DNA of 64,000 nt from Hwangdonia seohaensis (lineage in GTDB: Bacteria; Bacteroidota; Bacteroidia; Flavobacteriales; Flavobacteriaceae): positions 62,001 to 126,000 of the forward strand of contig NZ_JAVSCK010000001.1 in NCBI RefSeq assembly GCF_031932625.1. Direction: 5' to 3'. The notes under the pieces were generated by a model that made no database searches, was not told where the DNA came from, and saw nothing but the letters and a program-made list of their open reading frames with translations. Every line of letters starts with the position of its first letter. Position 1 is the first letter of the stretch. This document shows, in pieces, positions 53,036 to 61,265 of this stretch. Position numbers and translations under genes: made by a program.

Positions 53036-54091
53036 TTAAGCTTCAATGGCTCTAACAACAGCCTTTGGAGCTTCTTTGCGCGTTCCGTCGAAACCGTTAA
53101 TACCACTTACCGTAGTGTATTTTAAAACATATTTTTTACCCGGATTGATAATTCTATATGCCGCTTGACACATTAAAGTCGCCTCGTGAAAACCGCATAG
53201 GATAAGTTTTAATTTCTCAGGATAGGTATTCACATCACCAATGGCAAATATTCCCGGAATGTTTGTTTGGTAATTTAAGGAGTTATCTACTTTAATGGCG
53301 TTTTTTTCTATTTCCAAGCCCCAATTTGCAATGGGTCCTAATTTTGGAGACAATCCGAATAACGGAATAAAATGATCGGTTTCTAAGATTTGCGCCTCAC
53401 CGTCTTTTACAACGGTTACACTTTCAACTTTACCATCGCCATGAATTCCCGTTACTTCGGCAGGTGTGATTAAATTGATTTTTCCTAAAAGCTTCAATTC
53501 GCCTACTTTTTCAACAGAATCCAATGCGCCTCTAAACTCGTTTCTTCTGTGGATCAAAGTAACTTCCGAAGCTACATCGGCTAAAAATATACTCCAATCC
53601 AAAGCAGAGTCGCCACCACCGGAAATAACCACTTTTTTGTTTCTGTAAACTTCAGGATCTTTAATAAAATATTCTACGCCTTTATCTTCGTAATCGGTTA
53701 TGCCTTCTATGGCTGGTTTACGTGGTTCGAAAGAACCCAATCCGCCAGCAATAGCCACCACCGGTGCTTGGTGTTTTGTGCCTTTATTTGTGGTTACAAT
53801 AAACGTACCATCGTCTTGTTTTTCGATGGTTTCTGCACGCTCACCCAAGGTAAAACCAGGTTCGAATTGCTTACCTTGTTCCAATAGGTTTTTAGTTAAG
53901 TCGCCCGCCAATATTTCTGGGAAACCAGGAATATCGTAAATGGGTTTTTTGGGGTATATCTCTGAGCACTGTCCACCAGGTTGCGGCAATGCATCTATTA
54001 AATGGCATTTAAGTTTTAATAATCCAGCTTCAAAAACCGTGAACAACCCTGTTGGTCCAGCGCCAATAATGAGTATATCTGTTTTAATCAT
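53036..54091 (-). CDS. Ferredoxin/thioredoxin-type NADP reductase
   Basis: 351 residues from the ATG at 54091 (an upstream ATG at 54112 would overlap the previous gene). The FAD motif is LIIGAGPTGLFTVFEAG, the NAD(P) motif is VVISGGGDSALDWSIFLA, and a late FAIGDVNTYPEKLKL closes the FAD site. The redox CxxC of true thioredoxin reductases is absent, as in type 2 ferredoxin-NADP reductases (YumC-like). Its position between siroheme and cysteine genes suggests it supplies electrons to the sulfite reductase through ferredoxin. That role is inferred. Confidence 0.9.
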   Translation of the reverse strand: MIKTDILIIGAGPTGLFTVFEAGLLKLKCHLIDALPQPGGQCSEIYPKKPIYDIPGFPEILAGDLTKNLLEQGKQFEPGFTLGERAETIEKQDDGTFIVTTNKGTKHQAPVVAIAGGLGSFEPRKPAIEGITDYEDKGVEYFIKDPEVYRNKKVVISGGGDSALDWSIFLADVASEVTLIHRRNEFRGALDSVEKVGELKLLGKINLITPAEVTGIHGDGKVESVTVVKDGEAQILETDHFIPLFGLSPKLGPIANWGLEIEKNAIKVDNSLNYQTNIPGIFAIGDVNTYPEKLKLILCGFHEATLMCQAAYRIINPGKKYVLKYTTVSGINGFDGTRKEAPKAVVRAIEA

Positions 54092-54092
54092 T

Positions 54093-54677
54093 TTATACTT
54101 CTTTTTTTGCAATTAATCCTTTGGTGAATTCGTTTAGCGTTTCTACTTTTTGCTCGAAATCCCCTTTTATTGTTTTTCTGTATTCATTTAAATTTTTAAC
54201 TAAATCGTCTACATTTTCTGGGAGGACATCCTCAAAAAATTGACGTAGTCGTTTAGCTGTTGTTGGCGATTTTCCGTTTGTTGAAATCGCCACTTTTACA
54301 TGGCCTTTTGTTACGATGCCGCCCATATAAAAATCGCAATACGGAGGGTTATCGGCAACATTTACTAAAATACTTCTTTTTCTACACTGTTTGTAAACTT
54401 TTACGTTAACTTTAGTTACGTTAGTCGTTGCAACAACAATATGCTTTCCTTTTAGATAACGCTTATTATACGTGTCTTTTATAAGCGTAACATCTCCTTT
54501 ATTAGACAAAGATAAAGTTTCTTCTCTAAACATTGGTGATACCATTGTTACACAAGCATCTGGACTGGATTTTAAAAGGAACCTCAATTTTTCTTCAGCT
54601 ACACCACCGCCGCCAACAATGAGCACGTTAAGGTTTTTCGCTTTTAAAAAAATGGGATATAAATTATTTCTTTCCAT
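54093..54677 (-). CDS. Precorrin-2 dehydrogenase / sirohydrochlorin ferrochelatase
   Basis: 194 residues. Rossmann-type start NVLIVGGGGVAEEKLRFLLK, then the siroheme synthase N-terminal-domain pattern VATTNVTKVNVKVYKQCRK, VNVADNPPYCDFYMGGIVTKGHVKVAISTNGKSP. It oxidises precorrin-2 and inserts iron to make siroheme. The enteric enzyme CysG fuses this to the methyltransferase; here that half is the next gene upstream (cobA), 3 bp away. It provides the cofactor of the sulfite reductase two genes further up. Confidence 0.93.
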   Translation of the reverse strand: MERNNLYPIFLKAKNLNVLIVGGGGVAEEKLRFLLKSSPDACVTMVSPMFREETLSLSNKGDVTLIKDTYNKRYLKGKHIVVATTNVTKVNVKVYKQCRKRSILVNVADNPPYCDFYMGGIVTKGHVKVAISTNGKSPTTAKRLRQFFEDVLPENVDDLVKNLNEYRKTIKGDFEQKVETLNEFTKGLIAKKEV

Positions 54678-54680
54678 GCC

Positions 54681-55490
54681 CTAAGCTGTTGCAAATTCTT
54701 TATAAATAGAATTTAAAACGACGCGCTCTTTCACCACATCGCCAATAACAATTATGGCCGGCGAAGACAGTTGTTTTTCCGCCACAACAGATTCAATAGT
54801 ACGAATAGTGCCGACGCCAAATTTTTCATTTTCAGTCGTGCCGTTTTGAATGATTGCTATGGCCGTATCCTGCTTGTTTTCTGCTGAAAAGACGTTTACA
54901 ATGTCATTGAGTTTGCTCATGCCCATCAAAATAACAACCGTTGCTGTTGATTTTGCGGCCAAGGCCACATCATTTGATAATTTATGCGCCTTGGTTGTAC
55001 CTGTAATGACCCAAAAACTTTCTGAAACACCTCGTTTTGTTAACGGAATACCCTGATATGCGGGCACAGCAATAGCCGACGATATCCCCGGAACAACATA
55101 AGTTTCAACCCCAAACCGTTGGGCATAATCTATCTCTTCGGCACCACGACCAAAGATAAATGGGTCGCCACCTTTTAAACGTACAACGTGCCCATGAGAC
55201 TTTGCCCTGCTTACAATAAGCTCATTAATTTGTTCTTGTTGATACGCATAACATCCCTTGCGTTTACCCACATAAATGAGTTCGGCTTTGGCTGATGCAT
55301 ACTCCAACAACGTTTCATTTATCAGCGCATCGTACAAAATAACATCGGCAGATTTTATGGCTTTAATGGCCTTAATGGTGATTAAATCTGCATCTCCCGG
55401 ACCTGCGCCTACAACGGTTAAAAGTCCCCTAGCCCCCGAAGGTGGAAAAGGATTTTCTTTGCTTATATGCTTTTCTTTATTAATACCCAT
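54681..55490 (-). CDS. cobA: Uroporphyrinogen-III C-methyltransferase
   Basis: About 269 residues from the ATG at 55490 (an ATG at 55523 would overlap the sulfite reductase gene). It uses two SAM to convert uroporphyrinogen III to precorrin-2. Motifs: VGAGPGDADLITIKAIKAI, VGKRKGCYAYQQEQIN, GGDPFIFGRGAEE and VPGISSAIAVPAYQGIPLTKRG. The first ~25 residues contain PFPPSGARGLL, encoded by a CACCTTCGGGGGCTAGGGG hairpin that belongs to the AAGCCCC repeat family. A repeat has thus been incorporated in frame at the N-terminus. It serves siroheme synthesis with the gene downstream. Confidence 0.94.
   Translation of the reverse strand: MGINKEKHISKENPFPPSGARGLLTVVGAGPGDADLITIKAIKAIKSADVILYDALINETLLEYASAKAELIYVGKRKGCYAYQQEQINELIVSRAKSHGHVVRLKGGDPFIFGRGAEEIDYAQRFGVETYVVPGISSAIAVPAYQGIPLTKRGVSESFWVITGTTKAHKLSNDVALAAKSTATVVILMGMSKLNDIVNVFSAENKQDTAIAIIQNGTTENEKFGVGTIRTIESVVAEKQLSSPAIIVIGDVVKERVVLNSIYKEFATA
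55422..55450 (-). repeat. AAGCCCC-family hairpin inside cobA
   Basis: On the minus strand CCACCTTCGGGGGCTAGGGG and then ACTT match one half of the hairpin family found between cysD/cysN and cysN/sulfite reductase. Its GGGGCTT-like end points at the conserved start of the CobA domain, the same polarity as copies that abut start codons. Confidence 0.65.
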
Positions 55491-55497
55491 CTTATCT

Positions 55498-57612
55498 TTA
55501 AACTGCTTTCTTTTGAAGTGCATTTAATTCTTTTTCAGCTTCTCTGAAAGTTCTCACTTTATCTAAAAACTGATTTGCGCTTTCTATATATTTTGTTGCG
55601 AACTCTCTTGTTGGGGTGTGCTTTTTAATTTGATAAATCAACTCTGAAAATGATACGCCCAAATCAATTCTTCCGCTTTCAACGAATAATTCATCAAACT
55701 GACTGATGATTCCTGCTTGTGTGTTTGTCTTTTTATTTTCGGCCAATAACAACGCTTTCGCGGAATTAACCAAAGAGCTGTAAGCATGGTAAATGGCACT
55801 TGAATACACTTTGTTATCAAATGATTCTTGGGCGTTTTCAATTTTCTCTTCACTCTCTAAAAACAAGGTTGCAATTAAATCGATGACTACGCCGGCACAT
55901 TCGCCAATACCAATTTCCTTTACGTATTTTGCGGTGTTTCCCCAATCGATAAAATCGTCTTGGGTTAAGTTTGAAACATCCGAAAGATCGGTTAAAAGGT
56001 CATAAAAATATTTTTCGCCTTTTTCTTTATAATATGCAACAAATGGTTTTCCGTTGGCGTGCGCTTCAAAATCATTTAAAATTCTGCGCAATGCTTCGGG
56101 ACCTCTTTTACTTGGAATTTTCACGACTTTATCGGCAAAAGTCGCATGACCATCGCCTAAGTTTCCGCCACCCAATAGCACTTGTAAAGCGGGCGCCACC
56201 AATTTATCTGGCGTACGAACAGACATCCCTTGAAAACCAATGTTTGCCATATTGTGCTGTCCGCAAGCATTCATACAACCGCTAATTTTAATCACTAAAT
56301 CTTCGTTTTTTAAATACTGCGGATATTCTGCTTTTATAACGCGTTCCAACTCATCGGCAATTCCGGTACTGCTCGCTATTCCTAAGTTACAGGTATCGGT
56401 TCCCGGGCATGCCGTAATATCTACAGTTTTATTATAGCCGGCTTCAACAAAGCCCAATTTTTCCAATTCTTGGTAGAAAAACGGTACCAATTCGCGTTTT
56501 ACAAATGGAATAACTATGTTTTGACGAAGCGTTAACCGCAACTCCCCTGCGGCATATTTCTCGACTAAATCTGCCAGTAATCTGGCTTTATCGGTATAAA
56601 AATCACCTAAAAGAACCTTAATGCCAATAGCCACAAAACCGTCCTGTTTTTGAGGAATAAGGTTTGTTGATTTCCAGGTTTCAAAAGCGTTTTGGTCTTT
56701 TATTTCAACCTGTGGAATCTTTGTGATTTCAACAGGTTTTGAGTACGGATACCCTTCGGCATCAATAACCACCGATTTGAACTCTATGGCATTTTGCTCC
56801 TCTTCAACTAAATTTTTAAAAGCCTCTAAACCAATGTCTTTTATTAAGAATTTCATACGAGCCTTGGCACGACTTTTACGTTCGCCGTAGCGATCGAACA
56901 CCCTTAAAACACCTTCCATAAGCGGAATGATTTTATCGCTTTCCAAAAAGTCGTATAACTCATCGGCATGTCTAGGTTGCGAACCCAGTCCGCCACCAAG
57001 CATCACTTTAAAACCGCGAACGCCGTTTTTAATTTTAGCGATAAACCCCAAATCGTGAATGTACGATAGTCCGGTATCTTCATCTGAAGACGAGAACGAT
57101 ACTTTAAATTTACGTCCCATTTCCTGACAAATCGGATTCCGTAAAAAGAAACGAAACAAGGCATCGGCATAGGGCGACACATCAAACGGTTCATTAACGT
57201 CAATACCAGCGGTTTCGGAGGCCGTTACATTTCTAACCGTGTTTCCACAAGCTTCCCTTATGGTTACATCGTCCTTATCCAATTGTGCCCAAAGTTCGGG
57301 CGTTCTGTTGATATCTACATAGTGAATTTGAATATCTTGACGCGTCGTGATGTGCAATCTTCCTCTGGAATACTCATCTGAAACATCAGAAATGGTTCGT
57401 AATTGATTACTTAACAGTTTCCCGTAAGGTAATTTAATACGAATCATTTGCACGCCTTCTTGTCGCTGTCCGTAAATACCACGTGCTAAACGTAGGCTTC
57501 TAAATTTTTCTTCGTCAATTTTCCCATTATTGAAAAGCTCTATTTTATCGGCTAACTCAATAATGTCTCTTTCAACTATTGGATTTTCTATTTCTGTTCT
57601 AAAACTTTGCAT
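55498..57612 (-). CDS. Ferredoxin-type sulfite reductase with C-terminal HEPN domain
   Basis: 704 residues. The siroheme/4Fe-4S reductase core spans about 1-560, with the cluster cysteines C402, C408 (TACPGTDTCNLG) and C446, C450 (SGCMNACGQHN), and two half-domains with RLHITTRQDIQIHYV and RLTLRQNIVIPFV. It reduces sulfite (or nitrite) with six electrons. From about 590 a helical HEPN-like tail follows (FDNKVYSSAIYHAYSSLVNSAKALLLAENK), unusual for this enzyme. It is in the sulfate operon, so sulfite is the likely substrate. The electron donor is presumably ferredoxin through the downstream reductase. The start is preceded at 6 bp by a repeat hairpin. Confidence 0.94.
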   Translation of the reverse strand: MQSFRTEIENPIVERDIIELADKIELFNNGKIDEEKFRSLRLARGIYGQRQEGVQMIRIKLPYGKLLSNQLRTISDVSDEYSRGRLHITTRQDIQIHYVDINRTPELWAQLDKDDVTIREACGNTVRNVTASETAGIDVNEPFDVSPYADALFRFFLRNPICQEMGRKFKVSFSSSDEDTGLSYIHDLGFIAKIKNGVRGFKVMLGGGLGSQPRHADELYDFLESDKIIPLMEGVLRVFDRYGERKSRAKARMKFLIKDIGLEAFKNLVEEEQNAIEFKSVVIDAEGYPYSKPVEITKIPQVEIKDQNAFETWKSTNLIPQKQDGFVAIGIKVLLGDFYTDKARLLADLVEKYAAGELRLTLRQNIVIPFVKRELVPFFYQELEKLGFVEAGYNKTVDITACPGTDTCNLGIASSTGIADELERVIKAEYPQYLKNEDLVIKISGCMNACGQHNMANIGFQGMSVRTPDKLVAPALQVLLGGGNLGDGHATFADKVVKIPSKRGPEALRRILNDFEAHANGKPFVAYYKEKGEKYFYDLLTDLSDVSNLTQDDFIDWGNTAKYVKEIGIGECAGVVIDLIATLFLESEEKIENAQESFDNKVYSSAIYHAYSSLVNSAKALLLAENKKTNTQAGIISQFDELFVESGRIDLGVSFSELIYQIKKHTPTREFATKYIESANQFLDKVRTFREAEKELNALQKKAV

Positions 57613-57846
57613 AAAAAAGCCCCTCCTAACCTCCCCAATAGGGAGGGATTCTCACTCGGGCGAAGTAAGAATATTGTTATTAAAAGCCCCTCCCAACCTC
57701 CCCAAAAGGGAGGAGTTATTACTCGGAAGAGAGCAACTATTTTTATTAATTTATTTTTTAGATCTACAAGGGTCCAAAACCCTAGTAAAAAACTTCTTTT
57801 ATTTTCATAAACTTGCTAGTTCCCCCTTATGGGGGTTAGGGGGCTT
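57613..57846. repeat. Composite hairpin repeat between cysN and sulfite reductase
   Basis: Read on the minus strand from the cysN stop: AAGCCCCCTAACCCCCATAA, GGGGGAAC with TAGCAAGTTT; a degenerate TACAAGG element; then CTCCCTTTTGGGGAGGTTGG, GAGGGGCTTTT; then CCTCCCTATTGGGGAGG, TTAGGAGGGGCTTTTTT and the start ATG of the sulfite reductase. It thus fills the whole gap from stop codon to start codon. Confidence 0.8.
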
Positions 57847-59094
57847 CTACTGAATAAAACCTGCGCCAACTGTATTATTGGATTGGGAATCGATGATTAT
57901 AAACGATCCGTTTGTTCTGTGGTTTTTAAATTCATCGTAAAAAATAGGCTTGTTAAGCTTAAAGGTCACTGAAGCAATATCGTTCATCCCTAAACCGTTT
58001 ACATTTTCTTCAATTCCCGAATAATCCGGGTTTATTTTATGATGAATCCTATCTACTTTCGCCAAAACCTTATTGATTCCATGCTGAACCACGTATTTTT
58101 TTCCAGCCGTTAATTGGGTTGAATCCATCCAACATACATTGGCGGTAAACTGTTTTTCTATGGCTGGCAAATCGTTTTCTTTAACAATCATATCACCACG
58201 GCTTACATTAATCTCGTCTTCTAAAGTGATGGTAACCGATGAGCGTCTTGAAGCTGTTTCATATTTTTCGTCGTAAAAATAAATGTCTTTTATCTTCGAT
58301 TTTGTTTGCGATGGCAGCACCACAATATCGTCTCCCACACTTAAATTACCGCCGTAAACTTTTCCGGCGTAGCCTCTAAAATCATGGAATTCTTCGGTTT
58401 TAGGGCGAATTACATATTGCACCGGGAATCGTGGCGTACCGATGTTAAAAATATCTTTTTTGTCTAATTGCTCTAAATGTTCCAACAGCGCTTCGCCTTT
58501 GTACCAAGGCATGTTTTCAGATCTATTAACTACATTATCGCCTTTTAAAGCGCTCACGGGAATGAAGGTTATTTTCTGATCTTGATAATCGCGTTTGCTC
58601 ATCAATTCAGAAAAATCAGCTTTAATTTTATTATAAACGTCTTCAGAATAATCAACCAAATCCATTTTATTAATGGCAACCACCACATCTTTAATGCGGA
58701 GTAAGTTATTGATGAAAAAATGGCGATTGGTTTGCTCGATCACCCCTTTTCTGGCATCGATTAAAATGATGGATGCTTGCGATGTCGATGCACCAGTAAC
58801 CATGTTTCGGGTATACTCCACGTGTCCGGGCGTATCGGCAATAATGTAACTTTTTTTGGCTGTTGAAAAATAAATATGCGCTACATCAATGGTGATACCT
58901 TGTTCTCTTTCGGCCACCAAACCATCGGTTGCCAACGAAAAATCCAAATAATCGTAACCACGTTGTTTACTGGTTTTTTTAATAGCCTCTAATTTATCTG
59001 TGGTTAATGATTTTGTATCGTAAAGGATGCGCCCAATTAAGGTGCTTTTTCCATCGTCTACACTTCCTGCTGTTGCAATTTTTAATACTTCCAT
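57847..59094 (-). CDS. cysN: Sulfate adenylyltransferase GTPase subunit
   Basis: 415 residues. CysN hydrolyses GTP to drive CysD in making APS from ATP and sulfate. EF-Tu-like G motifs: G1 AGSVDDGKST, G3 DTPGH and G4 NKMDLVD; then the beta-barrel domains. No APS kinase (CysC) domain is fused at the C-terminus, unlike the NodQ type. It follows cysD with a 165 bp repeat-filled gap, and the hairpin upstream ends at the start ATG. Confidence 0.96.
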   Translation of the reverse strand: MEVLKIATAGSVDDGKSTLIGRILYDTKSLTTDKLEAIKKTSKQRGYDYLDFSLATDGLVAEREQGITIDVAHIYFSTAKKSYIIADTPGHVEYTRNMVTGASTSQASIILIDARKGVIEQTNRHFFINNLLRIKDVVVAINKMDLVDYSEDVYNKIKADFSELMSKRDYQDQKITFIPVSALKGDNVVNRSENMPWYKGEALLEHLEQLDKKDIFNIGTPRFPVQYVIRPKTEEFHDFRGYAGKVYGGNLSVGDDIVVLPSQTKSKIKDIYFYDEKYETASRRSSVTITLEDEINVSRGDMIVKENDLPAIEKQFTANVCWMDSTQLTAGKKYVVQHGINKVLAKVDRIHHKINPDYSGIEENVNGLGMNDIASVTFKLNKPIFYDEFKNHRTNGSFIIIDSQSNNTVGAGFIQ

Positions 59095-59259
59095 AGCCTC
59101 TCCCCAACCCTCTCCAAAGGAGAGGGAGTTTGTTCGGGTTATATTTTAAAATTCGTTTTTATTCTTTTGTTTTTTTATACCTACAAGGTTTTTAAAACTT
59201 TGCAGGATTTAGTTTCCGCAAACTTACTAATCCCCCCTTTTGGGGGCTAGGGGGCTTTT
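59095..59259. repeat. Composite hairpin repeat between cysD and cysN
   Basis: Read on the minus strand from the cysD stop: AAAAGCCCCCTAGCCCCCAA, AAGGGGGGATTAGTAAGTTT; then TGCAAAGTTTTAAAAACC with TTGTAGGTA; then CTCCCTCTCCTTTGGAGAGG, GTTGGGGAGAGGCT and the cysN ATG. The first and last parts match those between cysN and the sulfite reductase, so both gaps carry the same composite element. Confidence 0.8.
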
Positions 59260-60165
59260 CTAGAAATACCCTTGTTGTTTACGTTTTTCCATGGCGGCTT
59301 CAGAGCGTTTATCGTCTATTCGTGCGCCACGTTCTGAAATGGTGCTTTCCCTAATTTCCTGAACCACGGTTTTTATATCGGCAGCATCAGATAGTACCGC
59401 TGCCGTACAACTCATATCGCCCACGGTTCTAAATCGTACCGTACGTTCTAAAACTTCTTCATTTTCATCTCTAAAAACCACCTCGTCATCTGCCGACCAG
59501 ATTAAGCCATCTCGTAAAAAAGTGGCTCTGGTGTGTGCGAAATAAATGGATGGGATTTCAATGTTTTCTCTTTCTATGTAAGACCAAACATCCAATTCTG
59601 TCCAATTTGAAATAGGAAACACACGTACATTTTGTCCGTGTTCAATGTCACCATTCAGCATATCGAATAACTCCGGACGCTGATTTTTTTCGTCCCATTG
59701 ACCAAAATCATCACGTACCGAAAAAATACGCTCTTTGGCCCGTGCCTTTTCTTCGTCACGACGGGCACCGCCAATACAAGCATCGAATTTAAATTCTTCA
59801 ATAGCATCTAAAAGTGTTGTGGTTTGCAGCATGTTTCGGCTGGCGTATCGTCCCGATTCTTCTTTTACCTTACCCTCATCAATAGAATCTTGAACGTTTC
59901 TTACGATGAGTTCCAACCCCAGTTCTTTAACCAATCGATCTCTAAACTCAATGGTTTCGGGAAAATTATGCCCCGTATCGATATGCATTAAAGGAAACGG
60001 AATTTTAGCAGGGTAAAACGCCTTAACAGCCAACCTTACTAAAGTGATTGAATCTTTGCCTCCTGAAAATAACAGCACGGGGTTATCAAATTGTGCTGCC
60101 ACTTCTCTCATAATATAAATGGCTTCGTTTTCTAACGAATTTATATGTGATGTGTCTTTGTTCAT
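59260..60165 (-). CDS. cysD: Sulfate adenylyltransferase subunit CysD
   Basis: 301 residues, an N-type ATP pyrophosphatase. PP-loop FSGGKDSITLVRLA at about residues 32-46, then HIDTGHNFPETIEFRD, GGARRDEEKARAKER, VFPISNWTELDVW and the C-terminal MSCTAAVLSDA. It activates sulfate to APS with CysN. It is 11 bp downstream of cysH and ends at a repeat before cysN. Confidence 0.96.
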   Translation of the reverse strand: MNKDTSHINSLENEAIYIMREVAAQFDNPVLLFSGGKDSITLVRLAVKAFYPAKIPFPLMHIDTGHNFPETIEFRDRLVKELGLELIVRNVQDSIDEGKVKEESGRYASRNMLQTTTLLDAIEEFKFDACIGGARRDEEKARAKERIFSVRDDFGQWDEKNQRPELFDMLNGDIEHGQNVRVFPISNWTELDVWSYIERENIEIPSIYFAHTRATFLRDGLIWSADDEVVFRDENEEVLERTVRFRTVGDMSCTAAVLSDAADIKTVVQEIRESTISERGARIDDKRSEAAMEKRKQQGYF

Positions 60166-60176
60166 TTTTTATATTT

Positions 60177-60797
60177 TTAAGCGTGTAAACCACACTCTCT
60201 GTTTTCTAATGCTTTTGTTGGGTCGAAATACTTAAACTCGTTTGGTAACTTATGCTCGCTTAAATAAGCGTCCAGTTTTTCATCAGACCAATAGTAAAAC
60301 GGACTCACTTTTAAAACGCCGTCTTTACTTAAACTAAAAATACCGATACTGTTTCTAAAAGCGGTTTGCCCTTGTCGCAAGTTGGTAAACCATACGTTTG
60401 GTTTATGCTCGTCCATAGCGCGTTTAAACGGTTCGAGTTTTACCTGCTCTGTAAACAAAGCATGTTCAGGGGCATCGACACTCGGTATTCCCAAAACCAC
60501 ATCGCGGTGTGCCGACGTTTGTTTTGGCACATATAAAAACACATTTAAGCCTAAATCTGCGATAACCTGTTCTGCGTGTTTATAGGTTTGCGGTGTATTG
60601 TAACCCGTGTCGCACCACACTACCGGAATGTCTGATTTTACTTGACTTACGGCATGCAAGATAGCAGCTTCGTAAGGTCTGAAATTGGTAGTTACAACTG
60701 CTTTTTTATTCAGTTCGAAAGCTTTTTTAATAATGCTGGAAGGCGATGCTTCCTTAAAAGTTTCGTTAAGCCTTTCTATTTGGTTTTGGTCTATCAT
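60177..60797 (-). CDS. cysH: Phosphoadenylyl-sulfate reductase-type CysH
   Basis: 206 residues from the ATG at 60797, which overlaps the DUF2061 stop as TAATG; an ATG 12 bases upstream would overlap by more. The PP-loop-like core has VWCDTGYNTPQTYKHAEQVI, then VTTNFRPYEAAILHAV. The C-terminal catalytic motif is ECGLHA, with the redox Cys of the ECGLH signature. The CC...CxxC residues of 4Fe-4S APS reductases are missing, so by family rules it should use PAPS and thioredoxin. No cysC (APS kinase) is in the cluster, a point worth testing. Confidence 0.93.
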   Translation of the reverse strand: MIDQNQIERLNETFKEASPSSIIKKAFELNKKAVVTTNFRPYEAAILHAVSQVKSDIPVVWCDTGYNTPQTYKHAEQVIADLGLNVFLYVPKQTSAHRDVVLGIPSVDAPEHALFTEQVKLEPFKRAMDEHKPNVWFTNLRQGQTAFRNSIGIFSLSKDGVLKVSPFYYWSDEKLDAYLSEHKLPNEFKYFDPTKALENRECGLHA

Positions 60798-61096
60798 TAC
60801 TTTCCCCATTTTATATTATTCCAAGCGCGTTCGTGGAAGAAATACAATATCATTTTTGATGCAAACTCAACAGACGCTATGGTAAATGCCATGGTCGCTT
60901 CGCCCGTAATAAGCCAAGACAAAACAAGCGTATCAAGCGTCCCGATAATTCTCCAACTTATTGTTTTTGCTAGACTGCGTTTTATTTTTTCTTCGGATTG
61001 TTTACCATTTTCAGATACCTTTTCTCCTTTCGGATTGTTAATATCTATCACTTTCACATCCTTATTATTTCTATTTAAAACCGCATCAATAATCAT
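60797..61096 (-). CDS. DUF2061 small membrane protein
   Basis: 99 residues. A charged N-terminus (~45 residues, GEKVSENGKQSEEKIKRS) precedes the DUF2061 domain LAKTISWRIIGTLDTLVLSWLITG, then AFTIASVEFASKMILYFFHERAW, with two membrane segments and the terminal W(N)xxKWG. DUF2061 genes commonly accompany cys genes in Bacteroidetes, suggesting a role in sulfur metabolism or sulfate/sulfite handling, but the function is unknown. It heads the operon and couples to cysH by TAATG. Confidence 0.88.
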   Translation of the reverse strand: MIIDAVLNRNNKDVKVIDINNPKGEKVSENGKQSEEKIKRSLAKTISWRIIGTLDTLVLSWLITGEATMAFTIASVEFASKMILYFFHERAWNNIKWGK

Positions 61097-61119
61097 ATGT
61101 TTTTAAATTTTATATTAAT

Positions 61120-61149
61120 CCTATCGATTTACTAGGAAATACAAAAGTA
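61120..61149 (-). promoter_or_regulatory. Candidate promoter/operator of the sulfate operon
   Basis: TACTTTTG (minus strand, 61142-61149) fits the -7 consensus. Just downstream, CCTAGTAAATCGATAGG (61120-61136) is an interrupted inverted repeat that could be the binding site of the adjacent Rrf2 regulator. Both calls rest on consensus by eye only. Confidence 0.35.
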
Positions 61150-61265
61150 AAATATATTTTTTCTTATGAAAGATATTTAACAACTTTTATGGATATGAAA
61201 ATGATTTAAGTAGAATGGATTATAATTATCCAAAAAATAGTTTGAATTTTAAGAAATTCTCAACA

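Noticed and set aside
55491..55523. CobA start at 55523
   Set aside because: It would overlap the sulfite reductase gene by 26 bp; the ATG at 55490 leaves a normal 7 bp gap.
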